DNA from: Chlorops oryzae
Taxonomy: Eukaryota; Arthropoda; Insecta; Diptera; Chloropidae
Assembly (NCBI GenBank): GCA_020466095.1
Contig: CM035806.1
Location: 122,135,168 to 122,199,167, forward strand
DNA length: 64,000 nucleotides
Direction: 5' to 3'
In this document: positions 1-37,069 of the stretch, piece after piece
How the letters are laid out: every line of letters begins with the position of its first letter
How positions within the stretch are numbered: the first letter of the stretch is position 1
Translations under genes and position numbers: made by a program
The notes under the pieces: generated by a model
Told to the model about the DNA's origin: nothing
What the model saw: the letters and a program-made list of their open reading frames with translations, nothing else
Database searches by the model: none

Positions 1-545
1 AGAGATAATAGAGAGATAATATAGAGATAATATAGAGATAATAGAGAGAGAATAGAGAGATAAGAGCGAGAGAATAGAGAGATAATAGCGAGAGAATAGA
101 GAGAGAATAGAGAGATGGCAGATAATAGAGAGAGGATAGAGAGAGGATAGAGAGAGGATAGAGAGAGGATAGAGAGAGGATAGGAGAGAGGTTAGAGAGA
201 GGATAGAGAGAGGATAGAGAGAGGATAGAGAGAGGATAGAGAGAGGATAGAGAGAGGATAGAGAGAGGATAGAGAGAGGATAGAGAGAGGATAGAGAGAG
301 GATAGAGAGAGGATAGAGAGAGGATAGATAGAGGATAGAGAGAGGATAGAGAGAGGATAGAGATAGGATAGAGAGAGGATAGAGAGAGGATAGAGAGAGG
401 ATAGAGAGAGGATAGAGAGAGGATAGAGAGAGGATAGAGAGAGGATAGAGAGAGGATAGAGATGCGATGCAAAGAAGATAGAAAGAGGATAAAAAAAGGC
501 ATCAAAAGATTGGAAGAAGATTGACAACACATAGAGAGAAGATAG
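1..545. repeat. GAGAGGATA-type microsatellite/minisatellite
   Basis: Purine-rich simple repeat. The first ~120 bases vary around agagataat; from ~130 to ~460 a 9-bp unit (agagaggat) repeats almost perfectly dozens of times, then decays to ~545. It lies in the talin intron upstream of the first visible exon. The open frame on the minus strand through it is a product of the repeat and not a gene. Confidence 0.95.
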
Positions 546-655
546 AGAAAAGATGGAGAGGTGATGCAGATTATGGCTTCTTTATAGAGTTTCATTTACT
601 TACCGTTTGTTTTTTTTACAAAACAAAATAAATATCATTTTGAAATCTTCTCCAG

Positions 656-27619
<26,964 letters not shown>

Positions 27620-29430
27620 GACTCGGAAAGTTCGTTTCTCCCATCAAAAAAAAAAAATTATAATAATAATATGAAGCAGAGAAATACACAATTGTATCTC
27701 TCTCTTTCAATTGACGTACATTTTTAATCAAATGTGTATTTATTTGTTTATATATGTGACTTTATATATGAATATGTTTGCATGTGAGCATTAATATATA
27801 TAGTAAATGTGCACATGTGCTTTTATTGTGACTAACTCACCAAAAGTGCTTTTCGATTTACTTTACAAAATATTAAATCTATGTACATAGAAGGTACATA
27901 CACGAAGAAAGTAATATTAAAAATAAGTATAAAAAAAATACTAAGCAAAATGAAACGCGTTTTAAGGATCTACTACTACTTAAAAGGGAATTTAATATAT
28001 TTAATGTTCATTTTTGAACTCAATGCGCCTTCTAAATTTTACTATTAAAAACGGAAAAGAAAAACATTTTTTTTGAATCGAAAGAAACGAAACTTAATCT
28101 AAAATTGCCAATATATTGCCAATGAATGTATATGTATATACATGTATAGTAGATTTTAGTAAATATGTGTATGTATGTGAATTTCCGTTTAGCAAAAAAA
28201 AAAAAAAAATTAATAAAAAATAAATGTCACATCAAGCAGCTGTCAGGTAACATTCACACTTTTTTGCAGTTGCAGTCATATAAGTCATCTTTCAGAACAT
28301 TTAATCGTCCACAATTTATTTGCTCTTTTAACCCATTTACAGCTGCATCCATCCGCAGGTGCAAATGAATGTGCCATCATAAAATAGTCTTTTGTACAGT
28401 AAAAAAAATATGCATTTCAGAACTTTTTTTTATATACATACATATATTTAATTACCACACACTTTCCTCAATTGTTCCATCTTAAAAAGGTGCAAAGCTA
28501 ATGGCGGGTTACCCGTTTTTTGTTTTTTTTTAATTTTTTACGATTTTGGGAATATGTCTGGGCTTTAAATGGGCTAAAATCAATTACAGCAAAAAATTTG
28601 TATGGAGAACAAAAGTCATATCGCACCCTACTAAATCGGCACAACTCAAAATTTCGCATTTCTCGAACAATCATTCAATCTATTTTGAAAACTTGTCAAA
28701 AATCATTTTTTTTCCCTAAATTTATATTATTTTTAATCGACTACTGCATTAGTCAATCTAAACCTTGATTTTCTTTGTGTTTGGTTTCTTGCAGAACAAT
28801 GCAGTCGAACATAAAAAAAATTGAAAAAAATATTTTATGTATATTGTGCCGGTTTAGGAGCAAGGGTGCAAGAATATGATTTGGTGTGACTACTTTAGAT
28901 CAAAGTTTTAAAGAAAAAATCGAAAATACAGTTTTTTGTTTTTCTTGTTATTATTCTTTTCCAATGAATAAATAAATTATAAAATAAAACAAAACCGGAA
29001 ATAAACTCATGTAAACAAAAAAAATTCAAACAAATAAACAAGACAAAGGCATAAAATGAAAATGCAAATTTTGAAATGAAAATGATTTAAAAGAATTATT
29101 GAAAAATGTATGTACATTATTCGATACACAATATTATACTTTAGTATATATTTTATGATTTTTTGGAATTATGAAAAAATTTGTTGTTTACTTTTTATTC
29201 AAGAGAGTGCATGGAGGCCCAGTCGTTCGATCGTTCAGTAAAGCATTAACCCCTTCATGCATTTTCTTAATTTAACCAAATAATCAATACGAACATAATT
29301 ACAATGATAACAGTAATTATAAAAATTTTAATAACACTTTAAGAGTAAAATAATTGTAACTAATTTTTAGTTAAATCGAAAATCGATTGTATTTTAAGCA
29401 ATCGAAGTGAAATCCTTTAATAAAGTATTC
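27620..29430 (+). other. Probable talin 3' UTR
   Basis: AT-rich, no coding frame. Several AATAAA motifs occur (near 28212, 28968, 29419). The last is followed by a GT-rich stretch (gttctcttgtgttttggtg), the best candidate for the distal poly(A) site. Confidence 0.55.
29419..29424 (+). terminator. Candidate talin poly(A) signal AATAAA
   Basis: Canonical hexamer ~25 nt before a GT-rich downstream element at 29449-29472. Proximal alternatives exist at ~28212. Confidence 0.45.
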
Positions 29431-29518
29431 TGCTACTGCTATTCATCCGGTTCTCTTGTGTTTTGGTGACATGTCTGCACGGGTTTTTTGTATTCTGAAA
29501 TGGGTCTTTTGAGGTAAT

Positions 29519-29741
29519 ATGAACTTGTCTAAAGCATCAAGTTGGCGGCGATTGCTTGGAAAACCTTGGGCCAAGTTTAAATTATCGAGTATATCGAGGT
29601 AAAATGAAACGGTGCTTTTCAATTATTAAAACCAAAACAAACATATGTATTTCTTTTCACAGATGGATCACTTTATTTAAAAATGTTGGCAAAAATGCCA
29701 TCTCTGATTCAATAAATGCAACGTTACGTGATTCACGATAG
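29519..29741 (+). CDS. Possible two-exon small gene, 52 codons, unknown function
   Basis: ATG at 29519 opens MNLSKASSWRRLLGKPWAKF and KLSSIS; donor ag|gtaaaa at 29598/29599; 64-nt intron; acceptor ttcttttcacag; second exon from 29663 continues RWITLFKNVGKNAISDSINA and TLRDSR, then TAG. Phase agrees across the splice (AG+A). The product is basic with alternating hydrophobic/basic residues, so a mitochondrial or RNA-bound peptide is conceivable. I do not recognise it. It sits between the talin 3' end and the convergent dehydrogenase gene; an AATAAA lies downstream at ~29852. Confidence 0.4.
29672..29677 (-). terminator. Candidate poly(A) signal for the dehydrogenase gene
   Basis: TTTATT on the plus strand is AATAAA on the minus strand, ~265 nt past the stop codon. 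It would overlap the second exon of the possible small gene. Confidence 0.35.
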
Positions 29742-29940
29742 AAGGTACATATACACAAAAAATATATATACTTATATATATAACTACATATATAAACAAG
29801 TATGTATATAAGAACAGCTATATGTATACAGAAAAACAAGAATTTAAAGAAAATAAATGCAACAAATAGTCTCTTTGTCAATATAGGCCAACAATGATTC
29901 ATTCGATCTGGATAAAATGTGAAATTGCTATGCATATTAC

Positions 29941-31320
29941 TCATTTGTATTCCTGATTCAACTGACGTCCGATTAGCCATCTACGGATCTCGGATGTTCC
30001 AGCACCGATCTCATAAAGCTTAGCGTCCCTCATAATGCGACCGGTTGGATAGTCGTTGATATAACCATTACCTCCTAGTATTTGGATCGCATCAAGGGCA
30101 ATATTCGTTGCATTTTCGGCACAATATAAAATGACGCCAGCGCAATCCTTCGGATTACGTGCGCCAGCATCACACGACCGTGCGACGCTGTAAAGATACG
30201 CCCGTGAAGCGCTTAACAGCGTATACATGTCAGCCATTTTTCCCTGGACCAATTGAAATTCCGCAATCAATTGATTCTTTTGTTTCCTCTGATGAGCATA
30301 TTCGAAGGCAACATCACATGCTGCCTGCATAAGACCCACGGGACCAGCAGCCAGCACTAAACGTTCATAGTCGAGCCCGGACATTAGAACATATACACCT
30401 TTATTCTCTTGTCCGAGTACATTCTTCGCCGGCACCTTAACATCCTGGAAGACCAATTCGCAAGTGCTACTGCCACGCATTCCAAGCTTATCCAGTTTCT
30501 GTGCGACACTAAATCCCTCTGTGGCCGTCTCAACTATGAAAGCCGTTATACCGTGCTTCTCGGCAATTCCGCCACTGCCAGTTCTAGCATAAACAATCAG
30601 CGTATTAGCATCAGCACCGTTGGTTATCCAAAACTTCGTACCATTTAGAATATAGTAGTCGCCTTTACGATCGGCACGTAGCTTCATCGAGACGACATCC
30701 GATCCCGAACTAGGCTCGGACATTGCTAAGCCACCAACATGCTCGCCGCTACATAATTTCGGAATATACTTCTCCTTTTGTGCTTCGTTGCCGTTTTTCG
30801 TTAGCTGATTGATGCATAAATTCGAATGCGCCCCATAAGATAGACCTACGCCTCCAGCGGCTCTATTCAATGAGAAGATCATAGCAAATTGATCAAGCAA
30901 AAAAGAAGTGATCAATTAGCCTACCTGCTGATCTCTTCCATTATAATGCAGTGATCCAGATAGGTGCCACCAGTGCCACCGTATTCGGTCTCTGCAGTTA
31001 TGCCCAAAAAACCGAGATCGCCCATTTTACTCCAAAACGATCGCATTTCCCTTTAGGACCATAACATTGATCGCATGATTCTTTTGTCCACAAAAGTTGA
31101 GAACAATTACTTACTTAAAGGAATCGGTCTTATCGATCTCCTTTGCAAGCGGTGCGAGTTCCTTCTGGAAAAAATTGAACGCCGTCTCACGCAGTTGCCT
31201 TTGCTCTTCGTTCAAGCCGAAAATGCCATCATTGACGGGATAATGGCTAAGCATCCTGGCAATCGATCGTGCTGGCGTAGCACTGATCGCAAGTCTCCCG
31301 CACAAGAGTTTATGTGCCAT
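29941..31320 (-). CDS. Isovaleryl-CoA dehydrogenase, mitochondrial (3 exons)
   Basis: FAD enzyme of the acyl-CoA dehydrogenase family; oxidises isovaleryl-CoA to 3-methylcrotonyl-CoA in leucine catabolism in the mitochondrial matrix, passing electrons to ETF. Exons on the minus strand: 31320-31115, 31050-30925, 30862-29941, with 64- and 62-nt GT-AG introns and exact phases (417 codons plus TGA; human precursor ~423-426 aa). The N-terminus is an Arg-rich presequence without acidic residues ([20 protein letters not shown]), then [17 protein letters not shown]. Family signatures: [42 protein letters not shown] and [20 protein letters not shown]. The catalytic Glu that marks this subfamily is in [11 protein letters not shown] (~residue 277). 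The ATG has a good context (aagATGg). No defect seen. Confidence 0.96.
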
Positions 31321-31575
31321 CTTGCTTTTACCTGGAACGGAGTCGAATTTCTCGCCTTGTTTCCTAAGAATCGAGTATAAAATTGAGCCAAGAACGAATT
31401 ACAGTGGTTTCTGGTTATTTGCGTCGACGTAAAATGCACGCTTTGTTGCGCATGCAACCACAGAAATGCGCATATAAGTCGAGAGTCAGCCACACGAACA
31501 AATGTTCTGAAACAATTTAAGGTGCTCTCACACAATATGTATCGAGCAATATGACCTGTCAAATATGCCACAAGC

Positions 31576-31789
31576 CACTGTTGCCAGTTTAGGGGAATCT
31601 CCCCTAAATCAGAAGACATTTATGATCTTAAGTGGAGTCTTAGGGCAGAAAAGTCGCCACTGAAATTTTTATAGGACCTTATGGGACCAAGTTTTTGTTT
31701 TTTGAAGATTTTAAAACTCAATTTTAGGGAATTATGGCCTTGTTTTGAGACATTCAGGGGAATATTCCCCTAAAAGTCTGGCAACAGTG
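31576..31789. mobile_element. hAT-type MITE, 214 bp
   Basis: TIR cactgttgccag at both ends (inverted) and a perfect 8-bp target duplication ccacaagc at 31568-31575 and 31790-31797. The subterminal inverted repeat taggggaat also matches. Non-coding. Confidence 0.9.
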
Positions 31790-31816
31790 CCACAAGCGAA
31801 GTTGGCATGTCGTGTG

Positions 31817-32140
31817 ATTGAGGCTTTCTACACTAGGCAATTTTAGTTGCGCAACTCGCGAGTTTGTTGAAAAGACGCGGTACGGGGAAGGTAAGGGGAA
31901 AATTGCTGTCGCGAGTTGCTCGTACAAGCAATTTTGTGCGATACGCTTTGTGCATCTCTTTTTACTTTCAAACGTAAAAATGCCATCTCTTTCTTACTTT
32001 CAAACGTGTAAGTGGCGTCGGGGTTGTTTTTGACGATCGGCAACTCGAGTTGCTGACCCAATGTAGACACGAAAGCAACTTTAAAAGAAAATTCGATATG
32101 AGTTGCGCAACTAAAATTGCCTAGTATAGAAGGCCTCAAT
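31817..32140. mobile_element. MITE with ~40-bp inverted termini
   Basis: Left attgaggctttctacactag and right inverted copy attgaggccttctatactag continue through gcaattttagttgcgcaactc. Target duplication ambiguous (AT or none). Non-coding. Confidence 0.75.
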
Positions 32141-32223
32141 GCAAGAATGTCGATACATATGACTGAGCCACATGGCTGTGCATCTTCCTTTATTCGATTT
32201 TCAAATTAATTTGATAATCGTAT

Positions 32224-33084
32224 CAGTGTTGCCAGTACTTCAGATCCAAATTTCCCTCGAAAACCAAACAAAAATCCCTTTTTTCCCTCAGTGACCGATA
32301 GAAATTTCCCACGAAAATCCCCTCAAACAAAAACATATTTTTCCGTAATAAAATGTTGATCATCGCTATATTTCTTAACATTAAAACCTTAAGGTAGCTT
32401 CGTAAAATTACATATTGTATTTAAAGAAATAGTACGTTTGAAAAGGCCCCAATACCACTACTATTAAGGCAAGTTGGTGGGGAGATTTTAAAGGCCATTA
32501 AGGGTCTCATCTTTGTTCAATTTCTTCATGAGAACTACCCTCTTGCCACCCCTAATTATAATTATAGGCTGATCGCTAAAATTTTTAGGGAGGATGTTTA
32601 TTACCAGGAGCAAGCATACATGAATAATTTGGTTTATGTCCCATTTGAATTTCAGGTGAATTTCAGCCGCGCCCAACTTTATAATTTTTGAAAATTCCTT
32701 TTACAACCCCAAAGTGAAATATAGAATATGATATATGTATATACATATTAACAATAAATACGTACTAAAAGTTCGTTATCACATCTACATTCGAGCATGC
32801 TCCTGCGAGCGGCTCGGCTCGATGCAATGCTCGATCGTAATAGGTCATGTTAGCGAGCCAATTCATCAACCAACATTAGCACATACGATCGAGCATTGCA
32901 TCGATCCGAGCCGCTCGCAGAAGATTGCTCGAATGTGGATGATCCACTTAGGGCTTTGTATCGATTATTGAAAAATCCCTCTATCGTATTCAACAAAGCA
33001 AAGAAAATCCCCTTTTCCCTTTTGCCAATATTTGGTCCAAAAATTCCCTCAAAATGGGAAATATCCCTCAACCTGGCAACACTG
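32224..33084. mobile_element. hAT-type MITE, 861 bp
   Basis: TIR cagtgttgccag at both ends (inverted), perfect 8-bp target duplication aatcgtat at 32216-32223 and 33085-33092. Its TIR differs by one base from the 214-bp MITE next door, so both were probably moved by related transposases. Carries a nested palindrome at 32781-32945. Confidence 0.9.
32781..32945. mobile_element. Palindromic foldback MITE, ~165 bp
   Basis: Arms tacattcgagca...gcgagcggctcgg.tcgatgcaatgctcgatcgta are near-perfect inverted copies around a ~40-bp loop. GC-richer than surroundings. Confidence 0.75.
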
Positions 33085-33503
33085 AATCGTATGTGTGCAC
33101 ACGCAAAAACAGCTGTTTTCGTTTAAAAATAAAAATTGCGCGAAATGGAGTCGGCAAAGGTAAATATAGTTTGCTTTTTAATTAAATGATTATTTTAAAA
33201 CAAAGGAATTAATCGACATGATATATATGTGTCGTGTGAGTGCAAAAAAGACAATGCATGTTCCAAACCAATTTTGACAGGAATACGGACTGAAATTTGA
33301 CAGGTCATATTGCTCGATACATATTGTGTGAGAGCACCTTAAGTAAGTAGAGAAAGACGAGCGAAGAAGAAAGACGTTTGTTTGTTAAATGTTCTGCGCT
33401 TCTCTTTCTTTATCATGCAATCAAATGGAATTATTCCGAAACATGTTCGTGTGACTGACTCTCGAGTAACCGAAATCTCTTATTTGCGTCAACGACGCAT
33501 ATT

Positions 33504-33622
33504 AGTGGTATTCAAGCAACAGTGCAAATCGCAGTGTGCAATATTTGCACTGCTTTTTTTGTACGCAATTTGACAAGTGCAAATATTGCACACTGCGTTT
33601 GCACTGTTGCTTGAATACCACT
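33504..33622. mobile_element. Palindromic MITE, 119 bp
   Basis: Arms agtggtattcaagcaacagt...gcaatatttgcact and inverted copy are nearly perfect over ~49 bp each. ATT flanks both sides (33501-33503, 33623-33625) and may be the target duplication. Confidence 0.75.
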
Positions 33623-33835
33623 ATTGTGTTAAAACTCGCTTTTATGAGCAAACGGCGCATATAAGAATGAGATCTTAGCTTTAAAAAATCATAGCCTTCT
33701 ATATGATCATAGCTATGTCGTCTTTTACATGGCGGCCGTAATAATTTCAATAATTCAACGAAAAAGACATTTTTACTTATTTAAACTTAACAAAGAAATT
33801 TAATTAAACAAAAAACAGTTCATTCATTCATTGTC

Positions 33836-33964
33836 CCCGTTTAAACAGGGAGACAAAACGCGAGACACTGGAATGAAACACAAGAGAGTGGCGGAGATGG
33901 AATGTCTTTCGTCTTCGTCACTCTCATGTGTTTCCTTCCAGTGTCTCTCTTAATCTAAACAGTG
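33836..33964. mobile_element. Short foldback MITE, ~129 bp
   Basis: gagacactggaatgaaacac...gagagtg pairs with cactctcatgtgtttccttc-cagtgtctc. The outer ends gtttaaacaggg and atctaaacagtgg are also roughly inverted. Confidence 0.6.
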
Positions 33965-34185
33965 GCTATGCAATGCCTGATTTCCAATAGTGCAGGATTC
34001 GCTGTGCGTCAATTCCTGAAGATATTCAACGCATCCAAGCATATGGAATCAGTTTTAATAAACCAATCTTTTGATTGTAAATGTTTCTATATTTTTGCAT
34101 GTGTTAAATGTTTGCAGGAATTGATGCGCAGGAATTCCTGAACTTTTGGAAAACCAGGCATAAATGTAAGTATAAGAAGTGCATG

Positions 34186-34490
34186 CGTAACGCGAATAAA
34201 GTCCCGTCTATATAGGACGATACGCTTCGCAAAGCGCAATTTAAAACGCAAAGAGCGGCGCTGCGACGAGTGTCCACAATGATCGTGCGATTTTTGTTTA
34301 CTTTACTTACCCCAAATACAGCACCAAGTGTAAGATTCTTGATAAACACTTGATCGTTCTTGATTGCGTTTTTATTGGCTGTCGCACAACCATGTGACGG
34401 AAACGCAACGCAACAATTGGAGTTCAACTCGTTGCGTTTTGCGATGCGCATTACGCTTTGCGTTCTATATACTCGTACACGGGGTTAACG
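34186..34490. mobile_element. Possible TIR element, imperfect termini
   Basis: Left cgtaacgcgaataaagtccc and right inverted cgttaaccccgtgtacgagt, with cgcaaagcg-rich subterminal sequence on both sides. The match is patchy, so confidence is low. Confidence 0.35.
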
Positions 34491-34534
34491 TGTAAAAAAG
34501 TATATTTTGATTGAAAATCTACCCACTATTTATA

Positions 34535-35234
34535 CCCAGCCGGAAATTTCACTACTTCTGCAGTACGACTACTCGCATTACTAACCCTTATATCTAATGA
34601 AATTTGTTAGGTGCTGGCCGCTATTTTCAGTACTTCAAAATGCATGTGTTATTCATTAGGTAAAGGAGTTTATGGCCCTAAATCGCTTGAAAGCTTCATT
34701 TGAGCAAAGAGTACATGCTGGCTGGCTGAAATGGATCCAACGTGCATGATTATTTCATTTGAAAATAGAGTAAATGATGCTAATAAAGATCTGGGAGGGA
34801 AAGAAACAGAAATAATTTTTATTTTAAAATTTTTTAATTTTGTATTTCCATTTCGGTTGAAAGCACTTCATAGAATATGTTATAATTTAACGGTAGCTCA
34901 TAACATAAAACGTTACTGATTTTTTCACATTTGCTTAGTTTTAAATGCACCTCAATGAAGAGCAGAAGTGAATTACACTTGCTCAAAAAATGTGTAAATC
35001 ATAGCAGATATCTTGAAATATGCAAAACACTGTTTTTATGAAAATTGCATAAGATCAACCCTTTTTAAAATGAAAATTTTGTTTGAAGAAGGATCTCTTG
35101 TAACGAGCTCTTGCTTCCATGAAATTTTCACTAGAAAATCATTCGAAACAGCACCAATTGGTCTCTTTACAAATGAATTCTTCAATACTTCTGCATCGAT
35201 GATTTTGTCATGCATGCGATAAAATCCGGCTGGG
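34535..35234. mobile_element. TA-flanked TIR element, 700 bp
   Basis: Ends cccagccgga and inverted copy, TA on both sides (34533-34534, 35235-35236), and a second matching subterminal block (acttctgcagta near 34554; inverted atgcagaagtat near 35185). No coding capacity. Confidence 0.6.
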
Positions 35235-35256
35235 TAGCTATTGATATTGCCCAGTA

Positions 35257-35280
35257 CAAAGAGTATAGATATACTCTTTG
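35257..35280. repeat. 24-bp palindrome
   Basis: caaagagtata-ga-tatactctttg, perfect except for the central two bases, between the TIR element and the gypsy fragment. Could be a regulatory or insertion-scar sequence; role unknown. Confidence 0.6.
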
Positions 35281-35329
35281 ATGCCAGCTTGCGTTTTCGG
35301 TTCGACCGCTTAAGCTCTGCTTCGCTTAC

Positions 35330-36775
35330 TTCGATTTACTGATATTGCGCAATCGGTCCCTGCAAGGTCAATGAAAATCGTTCCATTACACTTCGAAACA
35401 AAAAATACTGCAGTTGTCATCGAAAAGCGCGAAATATAAGAAAATTTATTCCGTGGCGGAACAATTACGGAAGTCAAAAATGGTATCGGGTACGCCCCCA
35501 TCTTGAATGCAAGCGAGCATGAGATAGACATCAAGGCTTCCGGATACACAAATTTTTTTTCAGCAGACGAATTCTCACAAACACAGATTCCAGAGATAAA
35601 CGTGGCGCAAAGTCATAACGGCGCTGATAGGGTAAAAAAGCTCCTTAAAATGGTTATAACCGATGAAAATTTGAATAATGACGAAAAGGATTCAATAGAG
35701 CGAATCGTGGAGAATTTCCAGGACGTATTTCAATTAGATGAAGAACCCCTCACGCATACGGAAGTGTTAACCCATGAAATCCCAACTTTACCTGGCGTTT
35801 CGCCTATAAATCGTCGCCAATATAGGTTACCTGAAGCGCACAAAGCAGAAGTAAACCAGCAGGTTCAAAAGATGCTGGAACAAGATATAATTGCACCAAG
35901 CGCTTCACCGTGGAAATCACCTATCATATTAGTGCCGAAAAAGGCAGGACCAGACGGCAAAAAAATGGAGATTAGTTGTCGACTTCAGGCAACTTAATGA
36001 TAAAACCTTAAAAACTATTTTTCTCATACCCCGCATCGATGAAATTTTAGATCAACTAGGATACAGCAGATATTTTTTGACTCTTGATCTAGCAAGCGGT
36101 TATCACTAAGTGCTGGTAGATCAACAGGACAGAGAAAAGACGGCTTTCAGTACCGGAATAGGACATTATGAATTAAAACGAATGCCGTTTGGATTATGCG
36201 GTGCACCGGCAACTTTTCAACTCATTATTAACACGGTGCTCACAGGCCTACAGGGTATAGATTGCTTCGTATATCTCGACGACGTAGTAATTTATGGAAG
36301 GAACATTGAACAACTTGAAGAAAGACTAAAAAGGGTTCTCACAGCGCTTAGAGAAAATAACTTAAAACTTAAAGCAGAAAAATGTCAGTTTCTTCGCAAA
36401 GAGGTCGTCTATTTGGGGCACAAATGCTCAGAAAATGGTGTCCTTCCAGATCCTGAGAGAACGAAATGTATCAACTTAATCAAACCGCCAAAAAAAATTT
36501 TAAGGAATTACAGTCGTTTTTGGGCCTGGTAAATTATTATAGAAAATTCATTCCGAATACAGCCAGATTGGCACTTCCGTTTAATAACCTCTTGCGGAAA
36601 GGAGTAACCTTCGATTGGTCTAAGGAGTGTCAAGAAGCAATGAATAAATTAAAAGAAGCCATAACAAACCCTCCCATCTTAAGGTACGTAGATTTCAACA
36701 AACCATTGCTCTTAACAACAGAGGCTAGTGGAGGAGCAACACTGACCCAGCCGGACTTTTTCGCATAAAGGAAAA
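35330..36775 (+). pseudogene. Ty3/gypsy pol fragment, broken
   Basis: Plus-strand remnant of a second, unrelated gypsy element. After a protease-RT linker with an in-frame stop near 35430, RT starts with SINRRQYRLPEAHKAEVNQQ-type sequence (35503-35997) and ASPWKSPIILVPKK. The frame is lost, then regained at 36110 with a stop just before it; RMPFGLCGAPATFQ and the catalytic YLDD are present. Another frameshift at ~36490 precedes FLGLVNYYRKFIPN and the RNase H start. At least one stop and three frame breaks. No LTRs recognised. A piggyBac-type MITE cuts its 3' end. Confidence 0.85.
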
Positions 36776-36784
36776 AATCATTAA

Positions 36785-37065
36785 CCCTAGAAAGATAACG
36801 TACGCCTACGAGACGTAGTCATTTTTAATTTTTTGCTCCCGCTTTTGAAAGCATATTTAAGTTTTTTCTTATTTACTTTTAATATATACAAGTTTGGTTA
36901 TTAAAATGAGCCGAAATGACTGACAATAAATTAAATAATGTATTTAAATTACAATATGTTCACATTTTTTTTTAAAACATCCTTAAGGATAGTAAAAACA
37001 AACACACGTCGCTCAGGCGTATCGTTACCTTTTCAAGGTAAAAAAATAACGTTATCTTTCTAGGG
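36785..37065. mobile_element. piggyBac-type MITE, 281 bp
   Basis: TIR ccctagaaagataacg at both ends (inverted), flanked by TTAA (36781-36784, 37066-37069). The first 12 bases equal the well-known piggyBac terminus. The inner repeat tacgcc(t) is also inverted. Internal sequence AT-rich, non-coding. Inserted downstream of the gypsy RNase H fragment. Confidence 0.92.
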
Positions 37066-37069
37066 TTAA

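Larger units (their letters stand above)
31521..33338. mobile_element. TTAA-flanked element with 44-bp perfect terminal inverted repeats
   Basis: Ends ggtgctctcacacaatatgt and its inverted copy match perfectly for 44 bp (31521-31564 versus 33295-33338). Both ends are bordered by TTAA (31517-31520, 33339-33342), the target duplication of piggyBac-type transposons, although the first bases are GGT and not CCC. No transposase. 1818 bp, much of it later insertions. Confidence 0.8.
31400..33665. mobile_element. Outer inverted-repeat remnant enclosing the TTAA element
   Basis: Sequence outside the TTAA element is itself inverted: cgagagtcagccacacgaac...tgttc at ~31480-31510 matches gttcgtgtgactgactctcg at ~33448-33470, and ttatttgcgtcgacg at ~31412 matches ttatttgcgtcaacg at ~33480. 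The right arm is interrupted by the 119-bp palindrome at 33504. It probably is an older foldback element into which the TTAA element jumped. Boundaries approximate. Confidence 0.5.

Noticed and set aside
192..530. 112-codon minus-strand frame and other frames in the purine repeats (also 43202-43660)
   Set aside because: They are translations of microsatellites (SLYPLSILSLS repeats, SLSLSF repeats) with no start context or splice structure.
33145..33159. ATG GAG TCG GCA AAG followed by gtaaat, like a first coding exon (MESAK)
   Set aside because: It lies inside the TTAA element, only five codons long, and I could not find a following exon.
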